From the NCBI GenBank assembly GCA_030690545.1, contig JAUYGN010000047.1:24518-88517 (forward strand): a stretch of 64,000 bases of DNA. Reading direction: 5' to 3'. Position numbers and translations under genes: made by a program. Position 1 is the first letter of the stretch. Each line of letters opens with the position of its first letter. The notes beneath the pieces were generated by a model, which did not search any database, was not told the origin of the DNA, and saw only the letters and a list, made by a program, of their open reading frames with translations. Positions 32,835-42,194 of this stretch are shown here, in pieces. The stretch is from Solirubrobacteraceae bacterium. Its GTDB lineage: Bacteria; Actinomycetota; Thermoleophilia; Solirubrobacterales; Solirubrobacteraceae.

Positions 32835-35284
32835 TCGCTGCCCTTCCTCTCCTTCTTGCCCTTCAGCTTCGCGACCGGGCCGAACGTGTCCCACAGGTTG
32901 CCGGCGAACAGCTTGCTGAAGCGCGCGAGCGCGTCGACCCGATGCGCGGGATCGACGCGAAACGTCGTCAGCTGGACCGCGAAGTCGGCCGGCAGCACCT
33001 TGAGGATGCCGGTCGCGACGACCTCTGAGTCGGGCTGGTCCGGCTCGACGTGCCCGGCGAGGATGTGGGTGAAGAGCGTCGTCGTGTCGTCCCAGAGGTC
33101 GAAGCCGGGGTCGTCCTTGACCTCCTTGTAGCCGTTCAGGGTGATCGGGTGGCCGGCGCCGTCCTGCAGCAGCAGGCGGTACTTCATGAGCTTGCGCTCC
33201 TTGCCGTCGTCGTCGGGGTCGCCGTCGACGAAGAGGTTGAACCAGCCCTTGGAGACCGGCAGCTTGCCGCCGAGCGCGTCGCAGTCGACGTAGCCCTCGG
33301 CGCTGCCCTGACGGTTCGGATCGGCGACGAAGCGCTCGATGTCGTCCATCGTGATCGTCAGGTGGAACATGCACTTCGTCTTGGACTTCTTGCCCTTGCG
33401 GTAGCCCTTGTCGAAGTCGGCTTCACCGAACGTGATGAAGCCGCGCATCTTCTCGGTGAACTCCAGCGACGCGGGGTTCTCGCTGGCGGGCGGCGGCTGG
33501 GCGGCGGCGCCGGCCGCGGCCGCGCCCCCGTCCTCGCTGGCAGGCGGCGGTGGCGGTGGTGCGGTCACGGCTGCTCCCTTCATGTCCTCGAGGATGGCAT
33601 CGGCGAAGCGGTCGGCGAGCCCGGCGATCGTCAGGCTCGGGTTGGGACCGACGGGACCGGGCATCACCGAGCCGTCGGCGATGTGCAGGCCCGGATAGTT
33701 GTACACCCGACCCCAGGGGTCCACGACCCCCTCGCGGTCGTCGCGGCCCATCGGCGCGCCGCCCAGCGCGTGCACGGTGACGACGCGGCTCAGCCACCAG
33801 ATCGGGTTGTCGAGGAAGACCCCGCCGAGCTCCTCGGCGACCGCTTTGGAGACGCCGCGCACGCGGTCGAAGTAGGCCTTCGAGGAGCCGTCCTTCTTCC
33901 AGTCGACCGCGAGGCCGCCGTTGCGCAGCGACATGGTCCCCTCGGGGACGTCGCGGCCCATCCCCAGCAGCGGCAGGAAGCCGGCCGACTCCGCGCAGTC
34001 GCCGATGAAGCTCGCGATCTCCTCGCCGACGTCTGTGTCGCGCTGCCTGATGAAGTCGCTGGCGAGCTTGGGCAGCTTGGGGAGCAGCGACTTCGCCGCA
34101 CGCGGCGCGTCGACCAGCTGCAGCATCCAGCTGACGAACTCGGGCTGGCCGGCGTCCTCGAGGTAGAACCCGCGGCCCTCTCCCCCGTCGAGTGCGTCGG
34201 GCACGCGGATCGCGCTCGTGATGACCGGCGCGTGCGCGGAGTCCATGACGTTGACGACGCGCGTGCCGTCCGGGCCGTCGGTCCGGCACTGGCGCGCGAA
34301 CGTCAGCAGGTCGCCGTTGCCGCCGAAGCGCGTCCCGAGCGCGCGGCTGATCATCGGGAACGCGGCACGGTTTCGCAGCAGCAGGAACGTCGTGCCGAGC
34401 GTCCCCGCCGACAGGATCAACCGATCGCAGGTGACGGTGTGGCGCGGCAGCGCCTTCGTGTCGGTCTCGTGGCCCTCGGCCTCAGGGTCGTGGACGACGT
34501 AGTCGATCCGGTAGCCGCCGCCCTCGCGCGGCGCGAAGGAGCGCACCTCGTGGCGCGTGCGAACCTCCGCCCCGGCGTGCCAGGCAGCGGTGATGTACGT
34601 GTAGTCGAGCGTGTTCTTCGAGCCGTGGTTGCAGCCGAGGTCGCACTCGCCGGTGAGCTTGCAGGTCAGCCGGGTCGCGCCGTGGATGTTCGGCCGGTCC
34701 TCCCGGATCGGCTCGCCGACCCGCGGCGGCTCGCCGTCGTTGGCGAACGTGACGGCGAGGTTGACGAGGTCCCAGTCGAGGCCGAGGTTGCGGGCGGCGT
34801 CGCGGTAGGCGAGCGTCTTGAGCGTCGCGTCGTAGGGCGGCTGGTCGAGCGGGTACTTCTGGACGTTCATCATCTGCTCGACGCGGTCGTAGTGCGGGTC
34901 GAGGTCGGCGCGCGTCACCGGCCAGTACTCGTAGCCGTCCTTCCACGAGCCCTTGCCGGCCTCCTCGCGCACGAACCACTCCTCGTCCTTGCGCAGCAGG
35001 ACGTTGGCGTAGATCAGCGAGCCGCCGCCGAGACCGCTCGCGCAGATCGCATCGATGTTCTCGAATGCCCAGAGGTTGAACATCCCGTGCAGGCCGGCGC
35101 TCGGATCCCAGAACTGGGACTTCATCCCGAGCGGCGAGCGCGGGAACGAGTTGGGCGGAAACGCCTTGCCGCGCTCGAGCAGGCAGACGCTGTGCCCCGC
35201 CTCGGTGAGGCGGTACGCGGTCACCGATCCGCCGAACCCGGATCCGACGACGACGGCATCGAAATGCTCTGCGCTGGTGCTCAC
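32831..35284 (-). CDS. GMC oxidoreductase (cholesterol-oxidase-like) with extra C-terminal domain
   Basis: 817 residues from GTG 35284, which has GGAG five bases upstream. The FAD-binding motif AVVVGSGFGGSVTAYRL opens the protein; ICASGLGGGSLIYANVL and the C-terminal ADGSVMPGPVGPNPSLTI are cholesterol-oxidase/GMC signatures. The GMC part ends near residue 560. It is joined by a Pro/Ala linker (PPPPPPASEDGG) to a domain of about 220 residues (EFTEKMRGFITFGEADF onward), which is beta rich and which I cannot name beyond its occurrence on related oxidases. Flavin-dependent alcohol or sterol oxidation is expected; the location is unclear because no signal peptide is visible. Confidence 0.88.
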   Translation of the reverse strand: MSTSAEHFDAVVVGSGFGGSVTAYRLTEAGHSVCLLERGKAFPPNSFPRSPLGMKSQFWDPSAGLHGMFNLWAFENIDAICASGLGGGSLIYANVLLRKDEEWFVREEAGKGSWKDGYEYWPVTRADLDPHYDRVEQMMNVQKYPLDQPPYDATLKTLAYRDAARNLGLDWDLVNLAVTFANDGEPPRVGEPIREDRPNIHGATRLTCKLTGECDLGCNHGSKNTLDYTYITAAWHAGAEVRTRHEVRSFAPREGGGYRIDYVVHDPEAEGHETDTKALPRHTVTCDRLILSAGTLGTTFLLLRNRAAFPMISRALGTRFGGNGDLLTFARQCRTDGPDGTRVVNVMDSAHAPVITSAIRVPDALDGGEGRGFYLEDAGQPEFVSWMLQLVDAPRAAKSLLPKLPKLASDFIRQRDTDVGEEIASFIGDCAESAGFLPLLGMGRDVPEGTMSLRNGGLAVDWKKDGSSKAYFDRVRGVSKAVAEELGGVFLDNPIWWLSRVVTVHALGGAPMGRDDREGVVDPWGRVYNYPGLHIADGSVMPGPVGPNPSLTIAGLADRFADAILEDMKGAAVTAPPPPPPASEDGGAAAAGAAAQPPPASENPASLEFTEKMRGFITFGEADFDKGYRKGKKSKTKCMFHLTITMDDIERFVADPNRQGSAEGYVDCDALGGKLPVSKGWFNLFVDGDPDDDGKERKLMKYRLLLQDGAGHPITLNGYKEVKDDPGFDLWDDTTTLFTHILAGHVEPDQPDSEVVATGILKVLPADFAVQLTTFRVDPAHRVDALARFSKLFAGNLWDTFGPVAKLKGKKERKGSD

Positions 35285-35371
35285 ACGGTCTCCGTCCAGT
35301 GGTCGTCTACGGGTCGGCGAGGGCGGCACCTAGCTATAGCCGATGCCCCTCCGTGCTGCAACGCATGGGCG

Positions 35372-36631
35372 CTATTGCGCGCCGATCTCCCTCGCCGGCA
35401 GCGCGGGCCGGGTCGGGCGGGTACGGCGCGCGAGCGATGCCGGTGGCGTGAACGCCTGCCGCGCAAGCCAGGCCACCATCGGCAGCGACCAGGCGAGGAA
35501 GAAGACGGCCTGCATGTCGGGGCTGAGCACCTCCGGCGCGCGCTGGAAGGTCACCCAGACGAGGGCCGTCGTCGTGAGCGCGAGGACGGGCGGTCGCTCG
35601 GGACGGCAGAGCGACTCCCAGGTCAGCAGCGCGAGCAGGAACGGCAGCTCGTAGTAGATGACGTTCCACGGGTCCAGCACGCAGCGCAGCAAGAGCAGCA
35701 GCGCGAGCAGCAGCAGGATCTGCTCGCCGCCGAAGCGCGGCACCGCACGGTGCACCCGCGCCCAGGCCAGCGACAGCGGGATCACGAGCAGCGCGATCAG
35801 CGGATGCGTCAGCGGGGACAGCCAGGCGGGCGGGACGCGGTAGCCGTCGGGCTTGGGCAGGCCGTCGCCGCCGATCACGACATGGCCGCTCTCGCCGAGA
35901 AACCAGAACGCCTGCCAGGGGACGAAGATGTGGCCGGTCGTGCTGGCGCCCTTGACGAGCATCGTCGTGCCCGTCGGCGCCGCGAGCAGGATCGGCGCGA
36001 GGACGACGGCGGTCACCGCGCCGGCGATCGCGAGCGCGCGGATGCGTCGCTCGGGCAGCGCCAGCAGGACCGGTCCGATCGCCAGCACCGCCCACTGCTT
36101 GCTGGCGATCGCGAGACCCAGCAGGACCGCGGCGAGCACCGTCCGTCCGTCGATCGCCGCGAGCACCGCGCCGATGCAGAACGCCGCGCACAGCAGCTCC
36201 TCGGGATGCCCGAGCTCCAGGGCGCGAATCGTGATCGGGTTGACGACGCAGAGCGCGAGCACAAGTGTGCGGACGCCGGTCGAGCGGCCGCGCCGGGCCA
36301 GGCGGCGCACGAGCAGCACGCCGAGCGCCGCGACGGCCAGCAGCCCCGGAATCGACACCGCTCGGTAGACCGCGAGCTCGCCGCCGCCGAGCCATGCGAC
36401 GGCGCCCGCGACGGGGGCGCGCAGGACCATCGATCCGCCGTAGGCGGGCACCTGTGCGAGGAAGCCGCGGACGTCGCCGGCGATCAGCGACGCGAAGGCG
36501 GCCGAGGCCTCGTGGTCGTAGTCGCTCCAGGCGAAGCCCTGCAGGGTCAGCCAGCTCATCATCGCGACGCCGATCAGGGCAGCGGCCCACCAGCTCCATT
36601 CGCTGCGAACTCGCGTGCGCACATGCTGCAC
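35372..36631 (-). CDS. Multi-spanning GT-C-type glycosyltransferase-like protein
   Basis: 419 residues with about ten membrane segments. The first extracytoplasmic loop contains WSDYDHEASAAF, with the acidic pair expected of GT-C transferases such as GT87/GT39, and a later PWNVIYYELPFLLALL. It would move a sugar from a polyprenyl carrier outside the membrane. Family assignment is from topology and the loop motif and is moderate. It is a lone gene between the oxidoreductase (42-base gap) and pepQ. Confidence 0.65.
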   Translation of the reverse strand: MQHVRTRVRSEWSWWAAALIGVAMMSWLTLQGFAWSDYDHEASAAFASLIAGDVRGFLAQVPAYGGSMVLRAPVAGAVAWLGGGELAVYRAVSIPGLLAVAALGVLLVRRLARRGRSTGVRTLVLALCVVNPITIRALELGHPEELLCAAFCIGAVLAAIDGRTVLAAVLLGLAIASKQWAVLAIGPVLLALPERRIRALAIAGAVTAVVLAPILLAAPTGTTMLVKGASTTGHIFVPWQAFWFLGESGHVVIGGDGLPKPDGYRVPPAWLSPLTHPLIALLVIPLSLAWARVHRAVPRFGGEQILLLLALLLLLRCVLDPWNVIYYELPFLLALLTWESLCRPERPPVLALTTTALVWVTFQRAPEVLSPDMQAVFFLAWSLPMVAWLARQAFTPPASLARRTRPTRPALPAREIGAQ

Positions 36632-36670
36632 ATCGGCAACGGCGCGGCGGCGCTTGATCGCGCCGCTCGG

Positions 36671-37753
36671 CTATCCGACGTTCCGCAGCGCCTTGGACAG
36701 CCCGTTGAGCACCTCGTGGCCGTCGGCGGTCACCACGACGAGGTCCTCGATCCGCACGCCGACGGCGCCGGGCACGTAGATGCCCGGCTCGACGGTGACG
36801 ACGTTGCCGGCGGCGAGCGGTGCGTCGCCGGTCTTCGACAGGCGCGGCCCCTCGTGGACCTCCACGCCGACGCCGTGTCCGAGGCCGTGCCCGAAGTGCT
36901 CGGCGTGGCCGGCCTGATCGATGACCGCCCGCGCGACGGCGTCGATCTCCTTGCCGGTCGGCCCGGGGCGCAGCGCGGCGAGCGCCGCCTCCTGGGCGGC
37001 GAGCACGGTGTAGTAGACGGCACGCGCACGCGGATCGAGCTCGCCCGTCGCGACCGTTCGCGTGCAGTCCGAGGCGTAGCCGTCGAGCTGTGCGCCCCAG
37101 TCGATGACGACGAGCGTGTCATTCGGGATCGGCACGTCGCGCGGCATCGCGTGCGGCAGCGCGCCGTGCTCGCCGGCGGCGACGATCGGGGCGAACGAGA
37201 CGCCCTCGGCGCCGCGGCGGCGGATCGCGATCTCGAGGTCGAGCGCGACGTCGCGCTCGGTGCGGCCCACGATGCCGGCGCCGACGACCGCTTCGAAGGC
37301 CTCGTCGGCGAGCGCCGCCGCCGCGCGGATGCTGTCGATCTCGGCGGGATCCTTGATCGCGCGCAGCGCCTCGACGATCCCGCCCGCGGCGAGGAGCTCG
37401 ATGCCGTCGCCGCCGTGCTCCGCGAGGAGCTTGCCGAGCTGGGCGTGCTGGCGGACGGTGAGGTGGGCGTCGTCGAAGCCGAGCTTGAACGGTCCGGCGG
37501 GCAGGCCCGTCACGACCTGCTTGAGCAGATCGGTCTCGATCTCGCGCTCCCACTCGGGGGCAAGCTGCTCGGCGGACTGCGTGAGGTAGCGAAAGTCGGT
37601 CACGAAGCGCAGCCGCTGCGTACCGACGACGGCAGCGGCGTTGGAGCCGTCGAAGCCCGTCAGCCAGCGCACGTTGGCCAGGTTGGAGACGAGCAGCGCG
37701 TCGAGCTCGTGCTCGGCGACCTTCGCCTGCAGCGCTGCGCGGCGCGCGCTCAT
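36671..37753 (-). CDS. pepQ: M24-family Xaa-Pro aminopeptidase
   Basis: 360 residues. The creatinase-like N-domain is followed by the pita-bread fold with all metal ligands: Asp in VIDWGAQLDGYASDCTRTV (two Asp), His in FGHGLGHGVGVEVHEGPRL, and Glu in NVVTVEPGIYVPG and GVRIEDLVVV. It cleaves N-terminal residues before proline. In this phylum the gene normally lies between aroQ and efp, as it does here apart from the inserted block. Confidence 0.92.
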   Translation of the reverse strand: MSARRAALQAKVAEHELDALLVSNLANVRWLTGFDGSNAAAVVGTQRLRFVTDFRYLTQSAEQLAPEWEREIETDLLKQVVTGLPAGPFKLGFDDAHLTVRQHAQLGKLLAEHGGDGIELLAAGGIVEALRAIKDPAEIDSIRAAAALADEAFEAVVGAGIVGRTERDVALDLEIAIRRRGAEGVSFAPIVAAGEHGALPHAMPRDVPIPNDTLVVIDWGAQLDGYASDCTRTVATGELDPRARAVYYTVLAAQEAALAALRPGPTGKEIDAVARAVIDQAGHAEHFGHGLGHGVGVEVHEGPRLSKTGDAPLAAGNVVTVEPGIYVPGAVGVRIEDLVVVTADGHEVLNGLSKALRNVG

Positions 37754-37808
37754 CGTGAGCGGCGGGGCAGCGGCCGTGCCCGCGCGTGCGCCGGTCGCGT
37801 GCGGGTCG

Positions 37809-38258
37809 TCATCGCTCCAGCTCTGCCTTGAGGATCGCGAGCGCCTCGCGGTAGCCGTCGACGCCCTTGCCGGCGACGGTCGCGACGCAGCCCTCGGCGA
37901 GGACGGAGACGTGGCGCCATTCCTCGCGCGCGTGCACGTCGGAGAGGTGCACCTCGACGGCGGGCACGCCGGCGAACTGCAGCGCGTCGCCGAGCGCGCG
38001 CGAGTAGTGCGACCAGGCGCCGGCGTTGATGATCGCCGCGTCGGCGAGGTCGGCGACGCGGTGCAGCTCCTCGACGAACTCGCCCTCGTGGTTGGTCTGA
38101 AAGAAGCGCGCGTTGACGTCGAGCTCGCTGGCGTAGGCGTCGATCGCCTGCTCGAGCTGCAGGAACGTCAGCCCGCCGTAGTGCGCGGGATCGCGGCGCC
38201 CGATCTGGTCGAGGTTGACGCCGTGCATGACGTGGATGCGGTTGTGGCTGGTCGACAT
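37809..38258 (-). CDS. aroQ: 3-dehydroquinate dehydratase, type II
   Basis: 149 residues from the ATG at 38258. HGVNLDQIGRRDPAHYGG carries the catalytic Tyr and the Arg of the flexible loop, QTNHEGEFVEELH the mid motif, and EVHLSDVHAREEWR the catalytic His region. It converts 3-dehydroquinate to dehydroshikimate. The usual first motif NGPNLN is HGVNLD here. It lies 226 bases after aroKB with a strong hairpin between, so it may have its own promoter. Confidence 0.93.
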   Translation of the reverse strand: MSTSHNRIHVMHGVNLDQIGRRDPAHYGGLTFLQLEQAIDAYASELDVNARFFQTNHEGEFVEELHRVADLADAAIINAGAWSHYSRALGDALQFAGVPAVEVHLSDVHAREEWRHVSVLAEGCVATVAGKGVDGYREALAILKAELER

Positions 38259-38401
38259 GTGCGCTGGACTCTGCCAGACACGTCCATGGCGACCGGCACT
38301 TGGAGGCATCCGAACTGCGGCCGAGCATGCCGCGCAATGGGGTGAGTCGGCCGGCAGGAGCCTGCGTGCCGCGCGCACCGCGACGTCTCCCTGACGCTCG
38401 T

Positions 38402-38440
38402 GGTGCGCTTTTCAACTCGTCAGCGGTTGAAAAGCGCACC
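38402..38440. terminator. Perfect 15-base hairpin between aroKB and aroQ
   Basis: GGTGCGCTTTTCAAC pairs exactly with GTTGAAAAGCGCACC around a 9-base loop. It lies 45 bases past the aroKB stop and 144 before the aroQ start. It is likely a terminator, though an operator is possible. Confidence 0.65.
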
Positions 38441-38484
38441 GCGCCGGTCCACGCTCCTGCTCGAGCGCGGATCTCATGGCGCGC

Positions 38485-39969
38485 TCAGCTCGCGGTGAGC
38501 TCCGCGACCGCCGCCAGCACGTCGGCGGCCGGCACGCGCTGACCGAAGCGCACGTCGCCGGGCTCGCGCACGAGCACGAACGGGACCTCGTCGCCGACGC
38601 GCTTCTTGTCGAGCTTCGTCGCGGCGACGACGGCCTCGGGATCGACGTCCGCGTCCAGCGTCGTCGGCAGGTCCGTGGCCGCGAGCAGCTGCGCGACCTG
38701 CGACCGCAGGGCGTCGGTCCCGCCGAGCCGCAGCGCGGCGAGCAGCCCGAGCGCGACCGCCTCGCCGTGGCGATAGCGGCGGTAGCCGGTGACCGTCTCG
38801 ATCGCGTGGCCGACGGTGTGGCCGAGGTTCAGCAGCTGGCGCGCGGCGCCGTCGCGCTCGTCGCTCGCCACGATCGCGATCTTCGTGCGCGCGCAGTCCA
38901 GCACGACGCGCTCGTCGACCGCGGCGCCTGCCGCGACGCGCTCCCACAGATCGTCGCCGGCGATCAGCGCGGTCTTCAGCACCTCGGCGTAGCCGGCGGC
39001 GTGCTCGGCCGCCGGAAGCGTGGCGAGGGTATCGACGTCGGTGATGACGGCAGCCGGCTGGTGGTAGGCGCCGACGTAGTTCTTCGCCTCCGGCAGGTCG
39101 ATGCCGGTCTTGCCGCCGTAGGCCGAGTCGACCTGCGCGACGACCGTCGTCGGGACCTGCACGATCGGCACGCCGCGCTGGTAGGTCGCCGCGCAGAAGC
39201 CCGCGAGGTCGCCGACGACGCCGCCGCCGAGCGCCACGAGATGGTCGTCGCGGCCCATCCCGCGCGTCGCGAGCTCGCGCCAGACGGTCTCCGCGACGGC
39301 GAGCGTCTTGTGCTCCTCGCCGGCGGCGATCGTGATCGTGTGGTGGGCGTCGCGCAGGCCCGCGCCATGCAGCGCGCCGACGTTCGCGTCGGTGACGACG
39401 AACGCGCGCCGCCCCGGCCGCGGCAGCCCGCCGACCAGCCCGCGGCCGACGAACACCGGGTACTCGCCACCGGCCGTCGCCGCCCAGACGAGCTTCGTCC
39501 CGCGCGGCGCGGCGGCGAGCGCCCGCAGCGCCGGCTCGGCGCGGCGCGCGACGCGGTCGCCCTCCGGCAGGTAGGCGTCGGCGATCGACGCATACAGCGG
39601 GCGCCGCTCGGCGTGCAGCGCGCAGAACGCGTCGCGGTCGTCGGCCAGCGGTCGCTCGTCGCCCGCCGCGCGCTGCCAGGCGGTCTCGTCGGAGACGTCG
39701 AGCCAGACGACCGTGTGCTCGCGCAGCGCGGCGCGCACCGTCTCCGACAGCACGCTGCCGCCGCCGAGCGCGATCGCCGGGGCGCCGGAGCGCAGCGCGC
39801 GCAGCACGACGGGCTCCTCGCGCTGGCGGAACCTGCGCTCGCCGTAGACGGCGAAGAACGCCGCGATGCTCATCTCGAGCTGGTCTTCGACGAGCGCATC
39901 GGTGTCGAGCACGTCGTCGAGCGCCGACGACTTGCCTGCACCCATGAACCCCACGAAGACGAGCGCCAC
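38485..39969 (-). CDS. aroKB: Fused shikimate kinase / 3-dehydroquinate synthase
   Basis: 494 residues. Residues 1-150 are shikimate kinase: Walker A GFMGAGKS, shikimate-binding DTDALVE and the GGGS loop. Residues about 160-494 are dehydroquinate synthase: GGGVVGDLAGFCAATYQRG, YGGKTGIDLPEAKN, AEVLKTALI, GHTVGHAIETVTG and HGEAVALGLL. The first domain works at step 5 and the second at step 2 of the shikimate pathway, joined in one chain by fusion of adjacent genes. The kinase N-terminus is shorter than in free AroK. It lies 6 bases after aroC. Confidence 0.93.
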   Translation of the reverse strand: MALVFVGFMGAGKSSALDDVLDTDALVEDQLEMSIAAFFAVYGERRFRQREEPVVLRALRSGAPAIALGGGSVLSETVRAALREHTVVWLDVSDETAWQRAAGDERPLADDRDAFCALHAERRPLYASIADAYLPEGDRVARRAEPALRALAAAPRGTKLVWAATAGGEYPVFVGRGLVGGLPRPGRRAFVVTDANVGALHGAGLRDAHHTITIAAGEEHKTLAVAETVWRELATRGMGRDDHLVALGGGVVGDLAGFCAATYQRGVPIVQVPTTVVAQVDSAYGGKTGIDLPEAKNYVGAYHQPAAVITDVDTLATLPAAEHAAGYAEVLKTALIAGDDLWERVAAGAAVDERVVLDCARTKIAIVASDERDGAARQLLNLGHTVGHAIETVTGYRRYRHGEAVALGLLAALRLGGTDALRSQVAQLLAATDLPTTLDADVDPEAVVAATKLDKKRVGDEVPFVLVREPGDVRFGQRVPAADVLAAVAELTAS

Positions 39970-39975
39970 GGCTCG

Positions 39976-41160
39976 TCAGGGCGGCGGCGAGCGCCAGTCG
40001 ATGCGCTCGCGGTAGGCGGCGACCGCGGCGCCGACGTCGTCGATGTGATCGCCGCCGAACTTCGTGCGGTAGGCCTCGGCGAGCACGAACGCGACCATCG
40101 CCTCGCCGACGACGCCGGCCGCCGGGACCGTGCAGGAGTCGGTCCGCTCGCGCAGCGCCTGGGCTGGCTGCTTGGTCGCGATGTCGACCGAGCGCAGCGG
40201 CTTGGTCAGCGTCGGCAGCGGCTTCATCGCGGCGCGCGCGTAGAGCGGGTCGCCGGTCGTCATGCCGCCCTCGAGGCCGCCGGCGTGATTGCTCTCGCGG
40301 TAGTAGCCGCGCTCGTCGGACCAGAAGATCTCGTCGTGCGCGTGCGAGCCCGGCTTGCCGGCGAGGTCGAAGCCCTCCCCCAGCCCGACGCCCTTGATCG
40401 CCTGGATCGAGCACAGCGCGCCGGCCAGCTTGCCGTCGAGGCGCTCCTCCCACGAGACGTGCGAGCCGAGCCCCGGGACGAGCCCGAAGGCGATCACCTC
40501 GAAGACGCCGCCGAGCGACTCGTTGGCCTTGCGCTGGACGTTGATGTGGGCCACCATCGCGCGGCTGGACTCGGCGTCCAGGCAGCGCACCGGGTCCTCG
40601 TCGACGCCGTCGAAGTCGGCGACCGCCAGCGGCGGCGCAGCGGCGGCGCGCTCAGGCACGCGGACGCTGCCGATCTGCACGACGTGCGAGCGGATCTCGA
40701 CGCCGAGCACGCGCAGGAACGCCCGCAGCACCGCGCCGCCGGCGACGCGCGCCGCCGTCTCGCGGGCGCTCGCGCGCTCGAGCACGTTGCGCACGTCGCC
40801 GAAGCCGTGCTTCTGCGTGCCGACGAGGTCGGCGTGGCCGGGACGCGGCAGGTGCACCTCGGGCACGTCGGCCTCGACCGGCCAGGGGTTCATCCGCTCT
40901 TCCCAGTTGGCGTAGTCGCGGTTGGCGATCTGCAGCGCGATCGGCCCGCCGAGCGTCTGGCCGTGACGTACGCCGCCGGTGACCTCGGCGCGGTCGCGCT
41001 CGATCTTCATCCGCCCGCCGCGGCCGTGGCCGAGCTGGCGCCGGGCCATGTCGCGGTTCAGCGTCTCCTCGTCGAGCGCCAGCCCCGCGGGCAGGCCCTC
41101 GACGATGCAGGTGAGGCCGGGGCCGTGCGACTCCCCGGCGGTGATGAGACGCAACGCCAT
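39976..41160 (-). CDS. aroC: Chorismate synthase
   Basis: 394 residues. LRLITAGESHGPGLTCIVEG opens the protein, and RASARETAARVAGGAV, SDERGYYRESNHAGGLEGG and the flavin/phosphate-binding residues of the family follow. It makes chorismate from EPSP with reduced flavin. First gene of the aro run, with the divergent VOC gene upstream. Confidence 0.97.
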   Translation of the reverse strand: MALRLITAGESHGPGLTCIVEGLPAGLALDEETLNRDMARRQLGHGRGGRMKIERDRAEVTGGVRHGQTLGGPIALQIANRDYANWEERMNPWPVEADVPEVHLPRPGHADLVGTQKHGFGDVRNVLERASARETAARVAGGAVLRAFLRVLGVEIRSHVVQIGSVRVPERAAAAPPLAVADFDGVDEDPVRCLDAESSRAMVAHINVQRKANESLGGVFEVIAFGLVPGLGSHVSWEERLDGKLAGALCSIQAIKGVGLGEGFDLAGKPGSHAHDEIFWSDERGYYRESNHAGGLEGGMTTGDPLYARAAMKPLPTLTKPLRSVDIATKQPAQALRERTDSCTVPAAGVVGEAMVAFVLAEAYRTKFGGDHIDDVGAAVAAYRERIDWRSPPP

Positions 41161-41270
41161 GGCGCTGCGCAGTCTATGGAGCGTCGGGCCGACCGCGATG
41201 TCGAGGACCGAACCTGGCCTAGATCGTTCGTAGCCTGCGCGCCGGACATCGAACGACGAAGGGAGCAGCG

Positions 41271-42131
41271 ATGCTCGAGCAAGACGGGTATCCGGCCGGC
41301 GTGCCGTGCTACATCGACATCGAGCAGCCCGACCCGGAGGCCGCGACCGAGTTCTATGGCGGGCTGTTCGGGTGGGAGTTCGAGGACCGCGTGCCGGCTG
41401 ACCTGCCGGACCACTACTTCGCCGCCCGGCTCGGCGGCCGCGACGTCGCCGGGATCGGATCCCAGCAGCCCGGGTCCCCGCCGCCGCAGTGGCTCACGTA
41501 CATCGCCGTCGACAGCGCGGACGCGACGGCCGCGGCGGTCCGCGCGGCCGGCGGACGGGTGCTCGTCGAGCCGCTCGACGTCTTCGACGCCGGTCGGATG
41601 GCCGTCTGCGCCGACCCGCAGGGCGCCGTCTTCTGCCTCTGGCAGGCCAACCAGCACAAGGGCGCGGCGATCGTCAACGCGCCCGGCACGTGGAACTGGA
41701 GCGACCTCAAGACCCGCGACGTCGACGGCGCGAAGGCGTTCTACGGCGCCGTCTTCGGCTGGGAGCCGTCGACCGTGCAGTTCGGCGAGCTCGAGGCGGT
41801 GATGTGGCGACGCCCCGGCTACGGCGACGCGCTCGCGCCGCTCGACCCCGGGATCCGCGACCGGCACGATGACGCGGGCGTGCCCGTCGGCTTCGCCGAC
41901 GCGATCGGCTGGCTGATGGAGATGACGAGCGACGAGTTCCCCGACGACGCCCCGCCGCACTGGGCCGTCACGTTCGCCGTCGACGGCACCGACGAGGTGG
42001 CCGATCGTGCCGCCCAGCTCGGCGGCACGGTCGTGGTGGCCCCGTTCGACATCGGACCGACGCGGCTCGCGACCCTGCGCGACCCGCAGGGCGCGACCTT
42101 CTCGGTCAGCTCGTACGCGCCGGAGCGATGA
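41271..42131 (+). CDS. Tandem VOC-superfamily protein
   Basis: 286 residues with two vicinal-oxygen-chelate modules: the first starts GVPCYIDIEQPDPEAATEFY, the second TWNWSDLKTRDVDGAKAFYG, each ending in a DPQGA-F strand. Some metal ligands of glyoxalase I are replaced, as in many actinobacterial two-domain members annotated as glyoxalase-like. The role may be resistance or small-molecule binding; unknown. Confidence 0.85.
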   Translation: MLEQDGYPAGVPCYIDIEQPDPEAATEFYGGLFGWEFEDRVPADLPDHYFAARLGGRDVAGIGSQQPGSPPPQWLTYIAVDSADATAAAVRAAGGRVLVEPLDVFDAGRMAVCADPQGAVFCLWQANQHKGAAIVNAPGTWNWSDLKTRDVDGAKAFYGAVFGWEPSTVQFGELEAVMWRRPGYGDALAPLDPGIRDRHDDAGVPVGFADAIGWLMEMTSDEFPDDAPPHWAVTFAVDGTDEVADRAAQLGGTVVVAPFDIGPTRLATLRDPQGATFSVSSYAPER

Positions 42132-42194
42132 TCGCAGCGGGTCTCGTCACGAGCGATCCACGGCCGCGCGGTGACCCTCCGACGACGGGCGCGC

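Noticed and set aside
33050..37831. A plus-strand open frame of nearly 1,600 codons opposite the GMC, GT-C and pepQ genes
   Set aside because: It is the antisense of real minus-strand genes with clear motifs; long antisense frames are usual in such GC-rich DNA, and its product is low-complexity Arg/Ala/Val.
38476..41802. A plus-strand frame of about 1,100 codons opposite aroKB and aroC
   Set aside because: Shadow of the aro genes with no recognisable domain.
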